A stretch of 64,000 nt of DNA from Pseudomonas chlororaphis subsp. piscium (GCF_003850345.1 NZ_CP027707.1:2480001-2544000); one strand, 5' to 3'; shown: positions 15,782 through 25,194, counted from the stretch's first letter. Numbers and translations: made by a program. The notes: generated by a model not told the origin, from the sequence alone.

Positions 15782-18619
15782 ATGATTTTCCCCGCCCGTG
15801 CCTTGTGTACCCACACCTTTGGCCTGCTTTTCCTCAGCTTGCAGCCGCTCTGCGGCGCGGCTGTGTTCGCCGCTGGCGAGCGCCAGCACTACAGCATCGA
15901 CGCCGGCCCGCTGGACCAGGCGCTGTCGCGCTTCGGCGTGCAGGCGGGCATCAATATGGCGGGCAGCGCCACGCTGACGGAAGGCAAGCGCAGCCAGGGC
16001 CTGCAAGGCGATTTCAGCACCGAGGCGGGCCTGGCGCGGTTGCTGGCGGGAACCGGCTTGAGCTATCAGCGCCAGGTGGACGGCAGCTTCGAGTTGTATC
16101 GGGCGGGCGGGGAGATGGTGCTGCCATCGCAGAAAGTCGTTGGCGAAGACCTCGAACAGAAGGAGGTGTATTCGGCACCGCGATCCTCGCTGTATATCTC
16201 CGGCGAGGACATGCAGCGTTTTGGTGTGATCTCGGTCGGCGACGTGCTCAAAGGCCAGCCTGGGGTCCAGGTCGGCGACAGCCGCAATGGCGGCGGCCTG
16301 GATGTGAATATCCGCGGCATCCAGGGCCAGAGCCGGGTGGCGGTGACCGTCGACGGCTCGCAACAGGCGCTGGATGTCTATCGCGGTTATGCCGGCACCC
16401 AGCAACGCAGCTACATCGACCCGGACCTGATCAGCGACATCGCCATCGACAAGGGCCCGAGCCTGACCTCCAGCGCCATTGGCGGCACGGTGAAGATGCG
16501 CACCCTCGGCGTCGAGGACATCCTGCAGGACGGCAAGAACATCGGCCTGCGCTTGAAGGGCGATCTGTGGAACAACGGCGTGGCTCCGGCATCGCGTGAC
16601 AGCCACTCGTTGACCGAGGAGCTGTACTCGGAACCGCACCAGAGCCGTGGCGGCCTGTTCGGTTCGAAGGCCGAGTCCGGCAGTGCCGCGTTCGCCTATA
16701 GCCATGAGTTCTTTGATGTGGTGGCGGCCTATGCCCACCGCAACCAGGGCAACTATTTCGCCGGCAAGAAGGGCCAGGACCGCTATCGCACCTACGACCG
16801 TTACGGCGGTGAAGAGATGACGGTGGCCACCACCTATAACGCCGGCGAGGAGGTGCTGAACTCCTCGGCGGAGACCGAATCCTTCCTGCTCAAGACCACC
16901 CTGCGCCCGGCGGACGGCCACAGCTTCGACCTGGGCTACCGCCGCTACGACGGACGCATCGGCGAGATCATGCCGTCGGACATTTTCCGTTTCGGCACCG
17001 GTGGCATCTACCAGTACCCGCTGGGCCATACCAAGATCGACACCTACACCGTGCGCTACCACTACCTGCCCGACGGCAACCCGCTGGTGGACCTGACGGC
17101 CAGCCTGTGGATGACCGACGCGCAGACCAGCCAGCTGACCTCGGTGGCAGCGCCGGCTTCGCAAGCCTATCGCTCGGATCGCAGCTGGAGCCGCCAGGCC
17201 GACCGCCGCATTGGTGGCGACCTGGCCAACATTTCGCACATGCAGAGCGACTATGGCGATTTCAAGCTGGACCTGGGCGGGTCGTTCCAGGTCGAGGACC
17301 TGCGGCCGCAAAAAAGCGTGGCCACCACCCAGCACGACATCAATGCCAACCGCATGCTGCGCGAAGGGGAGCGGCAGGAGTTCAGCCTGAACGGCAAGCT
17401 GGAGTACAAACCGATCGACAGCCTGACACTGTGGGGCGGCGGGCGTTACACCTACTACCGCACCCAGGATAAGGTCGCCCATGCGACGGCGCGCCGGGAG
17501 GAGCGCGACTTGCGTTACCTGAGCGTTTCCAACGAGCAAAGCTACGGCAACATGATGTGGTTCCCGGACTCGAACGGGCAGTACACCGACGCCACGGATC
17601 CGCGGTTGAACAACGGGATTGTCTTCAAGAACACCAACTATCCCTTCGAGGGCATTCGCTACAACGACTTCGGCGCGACCGACTCGAGGGTCTATCCGTC
17701 CGAGGTCGGCGAGGTGGTCAGCGGTTATGACTATTCTGGAAAGAACCGCAACAGCGGCGGCGCCTTCGCCCCGGCCTTCGGCATCAATCTCGAAGTGGCG
17801 CCGGACACCTTCGTCTATGCCTCCTACACCCAGGGCCTGCGCATGCCCTCGCTGTTTGAAACCAGCCAGGGTGTATTGCAGACCATGCCGGGCAAGGGCC
17901 TGAAGCCCGAGCGTTCCAGCAGTTGGGAAATCGGCGCCAGCACCCTGCACAAAGGCTTGCTGCTGGACAACGACTCGGCGGCGATCAAGCTGGCTTACTT
18001 CAACAACAGCATCAAGAACTACATCACTCGCTACTACGACCCGAGCCCGGGCCTGATGGGCCTGATGCGCTTCAGCAATACCGACAGCTACAAGACCAGC
18101 GGCCTGGAGCTGCAGTCGCACTATGACGCTGGACGGGTGTTCGCGGACTTTTCGTCCACCTACTACCTGAAGACCGAAACCTGCGACTCGGCCTTCGCCG
18201 CGCGGCTGCGGGCCAGCAGCAATCGCTATCGGGACCTGAGCAACACGCCGGACTGTACGCCGGGCAGCTTCATGGGCTCCTACTCCAACACCCAGAATCC
18301 GCCACGCTTCTCGGCGAACCTGACCTCGGGCCTGCGCTTCTTCGACCAAGCCCTGACCCTTGGCGGGCGCGCCACCTACAGCTCCGGCCCGACGGTCAAG
18401 GCCGACGAGAACTGGCAGACCGGTGCCACCACCCCGCAGCTGGTCTACCGCGAAGTGGCGCTGTTCGATCTGTTCCTCAACTACAAGTTGAAGGAACACA
18501 CTCAACTCAGCGTGTCGCTGCAGAACCTGACCGACCGCTATTACCTGGACCCGCTGGCGCAGAGCTTCATGCCGGCGCCGGGGCGGACGTTGCGGGTGGG
18601 GGTGTTGACGAAGTTCTAA
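15782..18619 (+). CDS. TonB-dependent outer-membrane receptor with signalling (STN) domain, haem/siderophore type
   Basis: A 945-residue receptor. A signal peptide ends near AAVFA (about residue 30), the STN signalling domain covers about 35-100, the plug about 135-230 (VGDVLKGQPGVQVGDSRNGG and DISIDKGPS-like IAIDKGPS), and the rest is the beta-barrel ending in a terminal Phe. AGGAG precedes the ATG. The STN domain plus adjacent sigma and FecR genes show that it both transports and signals. Barrel segments such as VAAYAHRNQGNYFAGKKG look like the haem/haemophore receptor branch, and LRMPS with a later GLKPERS may be variants of the FRAP and NPNL motifs; but no hasA follows, so the ligand stays open. 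A hairpin (ACCCACC/GGTGGGT, 15741-15760) lies between fecR and this gene. Confidence 0.88.
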   Translation: MIFPARALCTHTFGLLFLSLQPLCGAAVFAAGERQHYSIDAGPLDQALSRFGVQAGINMAGSATLTEGKRSQGLQGDFSTEAGLARLLAGTGLSYQRQVDGSFELYRAGGEMVLPSQKVVGEDLEQKEVYSAPRSSLYISGEDMQRFGVISVGDVLKGQPGVQVGDSRNGGGLDVNIRGIQGQSRVAVTVDGSQQALDVYRGYAGTQQRSYIDPDLISDIAIDKGPSLTSSAIGGTVKMRTLGVEDILQDGKNIGLRLKGDLWNNGVAPASRDSHSLTEELYSEPHQSRGGLFGSKAESGSAAFAYSHEFFDVVAAYAHRNQGNYFAGKKGQDRYRTYDRYGGEEMTVATTYNAGEEVLNSSAETESFLLKTTLRPADGHSFDLGYRRYDGRIGEIMPSDIFRFGTGGIYQYPLGHTKIDTYTVRYHYLPDGNPLVDLTASLWMTDAQTSQLTSVAAPASQAYRSDRSWSRQADRRIGGDLANISHMQSDYGDFKLDLGGSFQVEDLRPQKSVATTQHDINANRMLREGERQEFSLNGKLEYKPIDSLTLWGGGRYTYYRTQDKVAHATARREERDLRYLSVSNEQSYGNMMWFPDSNGQYTDATDPRLNNGIVFKNTNYPFEGIRYNDFGATDSRVYPSEVGEVVSGYDYSGKNRNSGGAFAPAFGINLEVAPDTFVYASYTQGLRMPSLFETSQGVLQTMPGKGLKPERSSSWEIGASTLHKGLLLDNDSAAIKLAYFNNSIKNYITRYYDPSPGLMGLMRFSNTDSYKTSGLELQSHYDAGRVFADFSSTYYLKTETCDSAFAARLRASSNRYRDLSNTPDCTPGSFMGSYSNTQNPPRFSANLTSGLRFFDQALTLGGRATYSSGPTVKADENWQTGATTPQLVYREVALFDLFLNYKLKEHTQLSVSLQNLTDRYYLDPLAQSFMPAPGRTLRVGVLTKF

Positions 18620-18626
18620 GGGCAGG

Positions 18627-18661
18627 GGCTATCGGTTAGCGGCAGGTGCTGACCGATAGCC
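18627..18661. terminator. Hairpin between the TonB receptor and LysR genes
   Basis: GGCTATCGGT pairs with ACCGATAGCC around a 15-base loop, seven bases after the receptor stop. It is located between converging genes and could end both transcripts. Confidence 0.6.
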
Positions 18662-18683
18662 GTTTGTCACGGGGGAGGAGCGC

Positions 18684-19607
18684 TCATCGGTCGCCGTCAT
18701 CAATCGGCGTCAGCCCCGCGACCAGTGCCTCCAGCAGGACCCTGACCTTGGGCAGCGCTTCACGGCTTTTGATCCAGGCCAGGTTGATCGGCATCCCTTC
18801 GGTTGCCCGCTGGGCAAGCACCTCCACCAAGGTCCCTTCGTCCAGTTGTTGCTGGACGAGCCATGACGGCAACTGCGCGATTCCGCAGCCCGCCATCACC
18901 GCCGTCACTATGCCTTCGCCATTGCCCACGACGAGCTGGGCGGCGACTTGTCGGCGCGTCGTTGCGCCCTGGTCGTCGGTGAAGTTCCAGGGATTGATTC
19001 TTCCATCCACCCAGCCATAGGCGATGCACTGATGCTGCTGCAGATCGTGCTCGGTCAGGGGCATGCCCTGCCTGGCCAGATAGGCGGGGGAGGCACAAAA
19101 GAGGTGTCGCTCACGGGCGAGGCAACGCTGCCCCACCGTGTCGGGCCTGGCGTCCGCGCCGCCAATGCGCACAACGATGTCCACGCCTTCCTTGAACGGG
19201 TCGACGAAACCGTCGGAGAAGGAAATGTGCGGAGTCAGGGCCGGATGATCCTGAGCAAGGCGCAGCAGGATCGGCAGTACCTGGGCGCGACCCAAAGCCC
19301 CTGGCAGGTCTATGCGAACACTGCCCCGGACCTCGCTGGCTTCGGCCTTGAGGGAAAGCTCGGCCTCTTCCAGGTCGGCCAGCACGCCAGTGCAGGTGCG
19401 ATAGAAGGTCATACCCGCGTCGGTAAGCGACAGCCGTCGTGTCGTCCGCTGGAACAGGCGAGTACCCAGCCGGCCCTCCAGGCGCGCGATGCTTTTACTG
19501 ATGGCAGAGCCTGTCAGGTTCATTTTCTCGGCGGCGGCGGTGAAGCTGCCGGACTCGGCCACGCAGACAAATACATCGATGCCCTTCAAGCGTTCGGAGG
19601 AGAACAT
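18684..19607 (-). CDS. LysR-family transcriptional regulator
   Basis: A 307-residue LysR regulator. The winged HTH is at about residues 3-60 (SGSFTAAAEKMNLTGSAISK), followed by a substrate-binding domain of the type found in the large AaeR/PecT-like group (RIDLPGALGRAQVLPILL). The start at 19607 (MFSSERLKG) is chosen because AAGGA sits at good spacing, while the ATG at 19613 is too close to it. It is divergent from an MFS gene 155 bases away, so it probably controls that transporter and itself. Confidence 0.88.
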   Translation of the reverse strand: MFSSERLKGIDVFVCVAESGSFTAAAEKMNLTGSAISKSIARLEGRLGTRLFQRTTRRLSLTDAGMTFYRTCTGVLADLEEAELSLKAEASEVRGSVRIDLPGALGRAQVLPILLRLAQDHPALTPHISFSDGFVDPFKEGVDIVVRIGGADARPDTVGQRCLARERHLFCASPAYLARQGMPLTEHDLQQHQCIAYGWVDGRINPWNFTDDQGATTRRQVAAQLVVGNGEGIVTAVMAGCGIAQLPSWLVQQQLDEGTLVEVLAQRATEGMPINLAWIKSREALPKVRVLLEALVAGLTPIDDGDR

Positions 19608-19762
19608 AAACATCCTTTATTCATGAATCTGGCTCCATGCTCGCGGTAAAAACCATCGGCAATGAGAGCTGGGTTCAGCAGTATGCTTGATCCGCACCCG
19701 CTATCGAGCGATTGCCAAAGCGCGAACCCGACAAAAATGATGGCTATAACGATGAGGCAAGG

Positions 19763-20968
19763 ATGCTGGCCACGCTAAGAAACTATCCGACGACGGTAAA
19801 CCTGCTGCTTTCAGCGTCCCTGGTCCTGACCCTCGCCCGCGCGATCACCCTGCCTTATCTGGTCATCTATTTATCGGGCAACTTCCATTTGAGCATCGCC
19901 GATATCGGCCTGGTCATCGGCAGCACGCTGATCATCGGGTCGCTGTTGAGCCTGTATGGCGGTTTCCTGGTGGACCGGATGTCCAGCTACCGGCTGATCC
20001 TGGTCTGCAGTGGCGTGTTCACCGCGGGTTTCCTCGGGACCTTTGTCGCGCGCGATCTCTGGCTGTTCTACCTGTGCCTGGTGTTGATCAACCTGGCCTA
20101 CGCGGTCATCGATATCGCCGTGAAATCAGGCTTTGGCAGCCTGCTCCCCGCCGCCGGTCGGGGCGAAGTGTTTTCGATCAAATACACCCTGACCAATATC
20201 GGCTATGCCGTCGGCCCCTTTCTCGGCGCGGGACTGGCCGGGCTGGATATCAGCCTGCCGTTTCTGTTGTCCGCGGGGCTGGGCGCAGGGTTCTTTTTTA
20301 TCTACTTCGTGTGGGGCGACAGGGGCTTGGCTGGCGTCGAGGCAAGCCAGCCCTCCGCGCCGTTCCTGGCCGTGGGCAGACTGTTGCTGCGCGATCGCCG
20401 GCTGGTGTGCTTTACCCTGGGCGGGCTGCTCAGCGCCGTGGTCTTCGGCCAGTTCACCGCCTATCTGTCGCAGTACCTGGTGGTGACCACCACAGCCGAA
20501 ACCACCTACCGGATTATCAGCAGCATCGTGGCGACCAATGCCCTGACGGTGATCAGCCTGCAATACCTCATCGGCAGAAGAATCTCCCAGCAACACTTGA
20601 GCCTGTGGCTCGCCGCTGGGCTGGCGATGTTTGTCCTGGGGTTGGCGGGCTTCGCCCTGTCGACCACTCTGGTGTTCTGGGTGATCGCCATGGCCATTTT
20701 CACGCTCGGCGAGATTGTCGTGTTCCCCGCCGAATACATGTTCATCGACAACATCGCCCCGAGCCATCTGCGGGGCATGTACTACGGGGCGCAGAACCTG
20801 AACAACCTGGGGGCGGCATTGGGGCCGGTGCTGTGCGGGATGGTATTGGCGGCGCAGCCTGCCCACTACATCTTCTACATGCTGATGCTGTTCATTATCG
20901 CGGGCGGGATGCTGTACTTCCTGGGGGCTGCTCTTGCGGGCACTGCAGCGGCAGGGAGGGGGGACTGA
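19763..20968 (+). CDS. MFS transporter
   Basis: A 401-residue major facilitator with about twelve hydrophobic segments and the cytoplasmic loop motif GGFLVDRMSSYRLIL between helices 2 and 3. It belongs to the drug/metabolite efflux side of the superfamily (MdtH/YfcJ-like appearance). The start at ATG 19763 is preferred because GAGG lies five bases upstream of the spacer; an upstream TTG at 19712 would add an unlikely polar extension. Paired with the divergent LysR gene. Substrate unknown. Confidence 0.82.
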   Translation: MLATLRNYPTTVNLLLSASLVLTLARAITLPYLVIYLSGNFHLSIADIGLVIGSTLIIGSLLSLYGGFLVDRMSSYRLILVCSGVFTAGFLGTFVARDLWLFYLCLVLINLAYAVIDIAVKSGFGSLLPAAGRGEVFSIKYTLTNIGYAVGPFLGAGLAGLDISLPFLLSAGLGAGFFFIYFVWGDRGLAGVEASQPSAPFLAVGRLLLRDRRLVCFTLGGLLSAVVFGQFTAYLSQYLVVTTTAETTYRIISSIVATNALTVISLQYLIGRRISQQHLSLWLAAGLAMFVLGLAGFALSTTLVFWVIAMAIFTLGEIVVFPAEYMFIDNIAPSHLRGMYYGAQNLNNLGAALGPVLCGMVLAAQPAHYIFYMLMLFIIAGGMLYFLGAALAGTAAAGRGD

Positions 20969-20992
20969 AGGTGTCGCTGGCGGTCAGCGGGC

Positions 20993-21688
20993 TCAGGCCA
21001 GCAGCTCGCTGATCCAGTGGATCTGTTGGGTGATGTCCCGGACCTTTTCCTCGGGCAGGGCCTGCGGCGCCCGGGCGAAGTGGCTCAGGATCTTTTGCTT
21101 CTGGCGTAGCCTGCGCTGCCATTTGTCCAGGAAGGCCGGGCTGCGAGCCTGCATCTGCAAGGGGCCGAAGTACAGTTCCTTGGCTCTGTAGCTTACGGGC
21201 CCGGCGCGCTCGGCGACGATGATTTCGTAGTCGAAGCGGTTTTCCCGCAGCAGTTCCTCACAGAGGATGCGGTAGCCGTTGTCCATCAGCCATTGGCGCA
21301 GGGGCTGTTCGCCGCCGTTGGGTTGCAGGATCAGGCGCTCCTGGCCATTCAGGCGCGCCTTGCCGCTGTGGAGTATGTCGCGGATCGTCTCGCCGCCCAT
21401 GCCGCAGAGGCTGATCGCTGTGATCCCGTCTTCCGGCTCGATCGCCGCCAGGCCATTGGCCAGGCGCACGGTGATGCTCGAGTCCAGAGCGTTTTCGCGC
21501 ACGGTGCGTTGGGCCGCGTGGAACGGCGTCAACGCCACCTCACCGGCCACCGCCGCGGTGATGACACCACGGCGTAGCAACGCCACCGGCAGGTAGCCGT
21601 GATCCGAGCCGATGTCGGCCAGGCGCGCGCCCGCTGGCACATGCGCCGCCACGCGCTCCAGGCGCAGGGACAGTGTCTGTTGGTTCAA
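20993..21688 (-). CDS. trmK: tRNA (adenine22-N1)-methyltransferase family protein
   Basis: A 231-residue SAM-dependent methyltransferase of the TrmK (DUF633) family. The SAM motif is RLADIGSDHGYLPVALL at about residues 21-37, and the family motif ISLCGMGGETIRDIL at about 92-106 is clear. In Bacillus TrmK makes m1A22 in tRNA; in Pseudomonas the same fold is present though the modification is less well studied. The stop codon faces the MFS gene and the start lies 28 bases from the YcaO gene stop, so it may be co-transcribed with that gene. Confidence 0.85.
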   Translation of the reverse strand: MNQQTLSLRLERVAAHVPAGARLADIGSDHGYLPVALLRRGVITAAVAGEVALTPFHAAQRTVRENALDSSITVRLANGLAAIEPEDGITAISLCGMGGETIRDILHSGKARLNGQERLILQPNGGEQPLRQWLMDNGYRILCEELLRENRFDYEIIVAERAGPVSYRAKELYFGPLQMQARSPAFLDKWQRRLRQKQKILSHFARAPQALPEEKVRDITQQIHWISELLA

Positions 21689-21716
21689 CGGCAGGCCCTT
21701 TTCCTTGGCTCGGTCA

Positions 21717-23918
21717 TCATCTGGAAACAGCCGCCACCTTGGCCCGCGCCGCGTGCAGCTTCTTGTAGCTGTCGATCAGGCGCAGGTGCCGGTCGATCCC
21801 TTCCAGCTTCATGCTGGTCGGGGTCAAGCCATAGAAGCGCACATCGCCATTCACCGAGCCAATCACCGCATCCATCCGCTCGTTGCCAAACATGCGACGG
21901 AAATTGGCTTCGTAATCCGCCAGGTCCAGATCTTCGTCGAGCTCCATCTCCAGCACCGCATTCATCGCCTGGTAAAACAGGCCACGCTCGGCGGTGTTGT
22001 CGTTGTACTGCAGGAACATCTCCACGCACTCCTTGGCTTCTTCATATTGCTGCAAGGCCAGGAAGATCAGCAGCTTCAACTCGAGGATGGTCAGTTGGCC
22101 CCAGGCGGTGTTGTCGTCGAACTCGATGCCGATCAGGGTGGTGATATCGGTGTAGTCGTCCAGCTCGCTTTCTATCAGGCGCTCGAGCAACGCCTGCAAC
22201 TCATCCTCGTCGAGGCTGTGCAGGTTGAGGATATCCGCGCGGAAAAACAGCGCCTTGTTGGTGTTGTCCCAGATCAGGTCTTCCACCGGGTAGATTTCCG
22301 AGTAGTCCGGCACCAGGATGCGGCAGGCGGTGGCGCCCAGGTGCTCGTACACGGCCATGTAGGACTCTTTGCCCATGCCTTCGAGAATGCCGAACAAGGT
22401 CGCGGCTTCCTGGGCATTAGAGTCTTCACCCTGGCCGGAGAAGTCCCACTCGACGAATTCATAATCCGACTGGGCGCTGAAGAAGCGCCACGACACCACG
22501 CCGCTGGAGTCGATGAAGTGTTCGACGAAGTTGTTCGGCTCGGTGACCGCCTGGCCTTCGAACGTCGGCGGCGGCAAATCGTTCAAGCCCTCGAAGCTGC
22601 GACCTTGCAGCAGTTCGGTGAGGCTGCGCTCCAGCGCCACTTCCAGGCTTGGGTGAGCGCCGAACGAGGCAAATACGCCACCGGTACGCGGGTTCATCAA
22701 GGTCACGCACATCACCGGGAACTCACCGCCCAGGGATGCGTCCTTGACCAGCACCGGAAAGCCCTGGGCTTCCAGGCCCTGAATACCGGCGAGAATCCCC
22801 GGGTATTTGGCCAAGACTTCTGCCGGTACATCCGGCAGGGCGAACTCGCCTTCGATGATTTCGCGTTTGACGGCGCGCTCGAAGATCTCCGACAGGCACT
22901 GCACCTGGGCTTCGGCCAGGGTGTTGCCGGCGCTCATGCCATTGCTGAGGTAGAGGTTCTCGATCAGGTTGGACGGGAAGTACACCACTTCGCCGTCCGA
23001 CTGGCGCACGAATGGCAGCGAAACAATGCCGCGCTCTTCATTGCCGGAATTGGTGTCGAACAGGTGCGAGCCGCGCAGTTCGCCGTCGCGGTTGTAGATT
23101 TTCAGGCAGTAGGGGTCGAGGATTTCGCTGGGCAGCTCATCCTTGGGGCCCGGCTTGAACCAGCGCTCGTCCGGGTAATGCACGAACGGCGCGTTGGCGA
23201 TCTCCTCGCCCCAGAACTGATCGTTGTAGAAGAAGTTGCAGTTCAGGCGCTCGATGAACTCGCCCAGGGCCGAGGCCAGCGCGCCTTCCTTGGTCGCGCC
23301 CTTGCCATTGGTGAAGCACATCGGCGACTGCGCATCGCGGATATGCAGCGACCACACGTTGGGCACGATATTGCGCCACGAAGCGATCTCGATCTTCATG
23401 CCCAGGCCGGCCAGGATGCCGGACATGTTGGCGATGGTCTGCTCCAGCGGCAGGTCCTTGCCGACGATATAGGTGCTGTGCGAGCCCGCGCTCGGCATCA
23501 ACAAGGCCTGGGCATCGGCGTCGAGGTTTTCCACCTCTTCAATCACAAACTCAGGCCCGGCCTGTACCACTTTCTTGACGGTGCAACGGTCGATGGAGCG
23601 CAGGATGCCCAGGCGGTCCTTGTCGGAGATATCCACCGGCAACTCGACCTGGATCTTGAAGATCTGGTTGTAGCGGTTTTCCGGATCGACAATGTTGTTC
23701 TGCGACAGGCGAATGTTATCGGTGGGGATATTGCGGGTATCGCAGTACAACTTCACGAAGTACGCCGCGCACAACGCCGATGACGCCAGGAAATAGTCGA
23801 ACGGACCCGGTGCCGAGCCATCGCCCTTGTAGCGGATGGGCTGGTCGGCCACCACCGTGAAGTCATCGAACTTGGCTTCAAGTCGGAGGTTGTCGAGAAA
23901 GTTGACCTTGATTTCCAT
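21717..23918 (-). CDS. ycaO: OsmC-YcaO fusion protein
   Basis: A 733-residue protein. The N-terminal 130 residues are an OsmC-like domain (GDGSAPGPFDYFLASSALCA), then a full YcaO domain with conserved ATP-binding acidic/Arg segments (TKEGALASALGEFIERLNCN, AEAQVQCLSEIFERAVKRE), and a helical C-terminal region ending in a tetratricopeptide-like part. YcaO enzymes use ATP to activate peptide amide bonds; E. coli YcaO is linked to RimO-dependent modification of ribosomal protein S12. The E. coli protein also contains the OsmC-like part, so the length is normal. The ATG at 23918 is chosen over a GTG at 23927; neither has a strong ribosome site. Confidence 0.87.
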   Translation of the reverse strand: MEIKVNFLDNLRLEAKFDDFTVVADQPIRYKGDGSAPGPFDYFLASSALCAAYFVKLYCDTRNIPTDNIRLSQNNIVDPENRYNQIFKIQVELPVDISDKDRLGILRSIDRCTVKKVVQAGPEFVIEEVENLDADAQALLMPSAGSHSTYIVGKDLPLEQTIANMSGILAGLGMKIEIASWRNIVPNVWSLHIRDAQSPMCFTNGKGATKEGALASALGEFIERLNCNFFYNDQFWGEEIANAPFVHYPDERWFKPGPKDELPSEILDPYCLKIYNRDGELRGSHLFDTNSGNEERGIVSLPFVRQSDGEVVYFPSNLIENLYLSNGMSAGNTLAEAQVQCLSEIFERAVKREIIEGEFALPDVPAEVLAKYPGILAGIQGLEAQGFPVLVKDASLGGEFPVMCVTLMNPRTGGVFASFGAHPSLEVALERSLTELLQGRSFEGLNDLPPPTFEGQAVTEPNNFVEHFIDSSGVVSWRFFSAQSDYEFVEWDFSGQGEDSNAQEAATLFGILEGMGKESYMAVYEHLGATACRILVPDYSEIYPVEDLIWDNTNKALFFRADILNLHSLDEDELQALLERLIESELDDYTDITTLIGIEFDDNTAWGQLTILELKLLIFLALQQYEEAKECVEMFLQYNDNTAERGLFYQAMNAVLEMELDEDLDLADYEANFRRMFGNERMDAVIGSVNGDVRFYGLTPTSMKLEGIDRHLRLIDSYKKLHAARAKVAAVSR

Positions 23919-24006
23919 GGGGAACACCGAATAACGAGCAAAACGAAATGGCGGCCATTATCCGGTTTTTCAGCGCGAAGTCTTGCGCTTTTCGGCAAGC
24001 GGGTGG

Positions 24007-24345
24007 TCACGCTTCTTTGAGTACAAACTCAAGGCCAATACCTACTTCTTTCAATACCTGCGTAGCGCGGTCTACAAAGCGCTCGCCTTGCTCTGGCAGC
24101 TCATACAGGCCGGTGATGCGGATGATGGGAGATCTGCCTTTAGCTGCCGGGTAGCTTTCCAGAATTTCACCGCTTTCGATGAAGGCGATGTAAGTGTTGA
24201 TTTTTTCTTGAAGCAACAGCAGATGCTCACCTTGTTCAGCCTTGTTGCCCCACTCCAGGTGATCGGTAATGACCAGCACCACCTTGTCTGGCTCCCAATC
24301 GGGTACAGCACAAATGTCGATGACTCGGGTATCCAGAATGGACAT
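24007..24345 (-). CDS. DUF6572-like protein, last gene of bacteriocin immunity cluster
   Basis: A 112-residue protein beginning MSILDTRVIDICAV, with AAGGA before this start. The run VVLVITDHLEWGNKAEQGEH followed by LLLLQEKINTYIAFIESGEI resembles the DUF6572 family, which is often met near polymorphic-toxin and bacteriocin loci. It lies 48 bases downstream of the preceding gene and continues the same AT-richer minus-strand run as the immunity genes, so it is probably part of that cluster. Its role (immunity to another toxin or an unrelated passenger) is not known. Confidence 0.6.
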   Translation of the reverse strand: MSILDTRVIDICAVPDWEPDKVVLVITDHLEWGNKAEQGEHLLLLQEKINTYIAFIESGEILESYPAAKGRSPIIRITGLYELPEQGERFVDRATQVLKEVGIGLEFVLKEA

Positions 24346-24392
24346 GGTTTTTCCTTCATGGAGGGCGTGCCAGGCCAGCCATATAGCGTTGG

Positions 24393-24647
24393 TCAGCAGT
24401 GGCAACTGATGTACAGCTCCAGATCTTTGGGGAGTGGGATGGCTGTAAGGCGTTCTATGGCTCTGGCTTGCTCTCGGGTGAGGAGGTAGCTATGTAGGGC
24501 GTCTGCTTCGCTCTGCCAACCCATGATCGGCATCAGTATTTCTGTAGTGAGAATCGGTAGTTTTGTCTCGAATACAGCGTCGTCACTGTTTGCAGGTGCG
24601 CCGTGTATTTCGAATTTCAGTGGGGCTTTTCCGGTGCGAAACACCAT
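24393..24647 (-). CDS. Small DUF7683-like protein in bacteriocin immunity cluster
   Basis: An 84-residue protein (start MVFRTGKAP) whose ATG overlaps the stop of the preceding immunity gene as TGATG. The second half (MGWQSEADALHSYLLTREQA) resembles small DUF7683-type proteins, which I recall mainly from bacteriocin/CDI immunity regions. It is not an Im9 homologue. Overlap with the fifth immunity gene indicates coupled translation and a shared operon. Confidence 0.55.
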   Translation of the reverse strand: MVFRTGKAPLKFEIHGAPANSDDAVFETKLPILTTEILMPIMGWQSEADALHSYLLTREQARAIERLTAIPLPKDLELYISCHC

Positions 24648-24907
24648 CACGACTTGAACCCTGGTAGCCCGTTGGCCCTGCGCCAGTTTTTTACGGTCTT
24701 GGTTATGCCCTCGGGGGAGTCATCGGCCCCATCTTCTGGATAGAAGATAAGGTCAGTACCGTCTGGGTGCTCGCTAAGCTGTCTGAATTGCATCAGCAGT
24801 TTGCCAAGGTCCTTGTCGGAACTTGCTTCGTTGATGGCAAGTATTTTATGGATGAGGCTAACGAACTCGGTCTCGGTGTAATCGGTAATGGATTTTTTAA
24901 TGGTCAT
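24647..24907 (-). CDS. Colicin E9/pyocin-type immunity protein, paralogue 5
   Basis: An 86-residue Im2/7/8/9-family protein that binds a colicin-type DNase and blocks it. The toxin-binding helix III reads [19 protein letters not shown], where Im9 has DLIYYP, so the first hot-spot Tyr is Phe. The N-terminal MTIKKSITDYTETEF matches Im9 closely, while helix II (SSDKDLGKLLMQFRQLSEH) differs from the other copies; helix II sets partner specificity in E-colicins. It overlaps the preceding copy by eleven bases and the next gene by one to three, consistent with one polycistronic transcript. Confidence 0.88.
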   Translation of the reverse strand: MTIKKSITDYTETEFVSLIHKILAINEASSDKDLGKLLMQFRQLSEHPDGTDLIFYPEDGADDSPEGITKTVKNWRRANGLPGFKS

Positions 24908-25187
24908 CGCTGTATGGGGTCTTGAACCCTGGCAGGCCGTTTGCCTTGCGCCACTCTTTGACGATTCGAGTGACTTCCTCGGGGGACCCGCTCGAACCGT
25001 TTTCGGGGTAATAAATCAAATCGGAGCCTGCCGGATGCTGGCTGATATTTTTGAAATGCAATAGAAGTGCGTCAGCACGAATATCTATTTCGGCTTCCAT
25101 ATCTTCCTTGAGAAGCTCCTCTAACAATTCGATGAATTCGGCCTCGGTGTAGTCCGAGAAGCTGTTTTTCATCAGTGTGTTTGTCAT
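24897..25187 (-). CDS. Colicin/pyocin-type immunity protein, paralogue 4
   Basis: A 96-residue Im9-family protein. It keeps the canonical hot-spot DLIYYPEN with both Tyr residues, and the family C-terminal block [12 protein letters not shown], followed by a seven-residue extension. Helix II region (IDIRADALLLHFKNISQH) is unlike the other copies. Start 25187 (MTNTLMKNSFSDYTEAEF) is chosen by family alignment; MKNSF at 25172 is possible. It begins seven bases after the previous stop and overlaps copy 5. Confidence 0.87.
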   Translation of the reverse strand: MTNTLMKNSFSDYTEAEFIELLEELLKEDMEAEIDIRADALLLHFKNISQHPAGSDLIYYPENGSSGSPEEVTRIVKEWRKANGLPGFKTPYSDDH

Positions 25188-25194
25188 GGCTGGC

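Noticed and set aside
15224..18505. Open frame of over 1000 codons opposite the TonB receptor
   Set aside because: Antisense shadow of a well-supported receptor gene.
21612..23783. Long plus-strand frame opposite the YcaO gene
   Set aside because: Shadow of the OsmC-YcaO gene, whose domains are clear on the minus strand.
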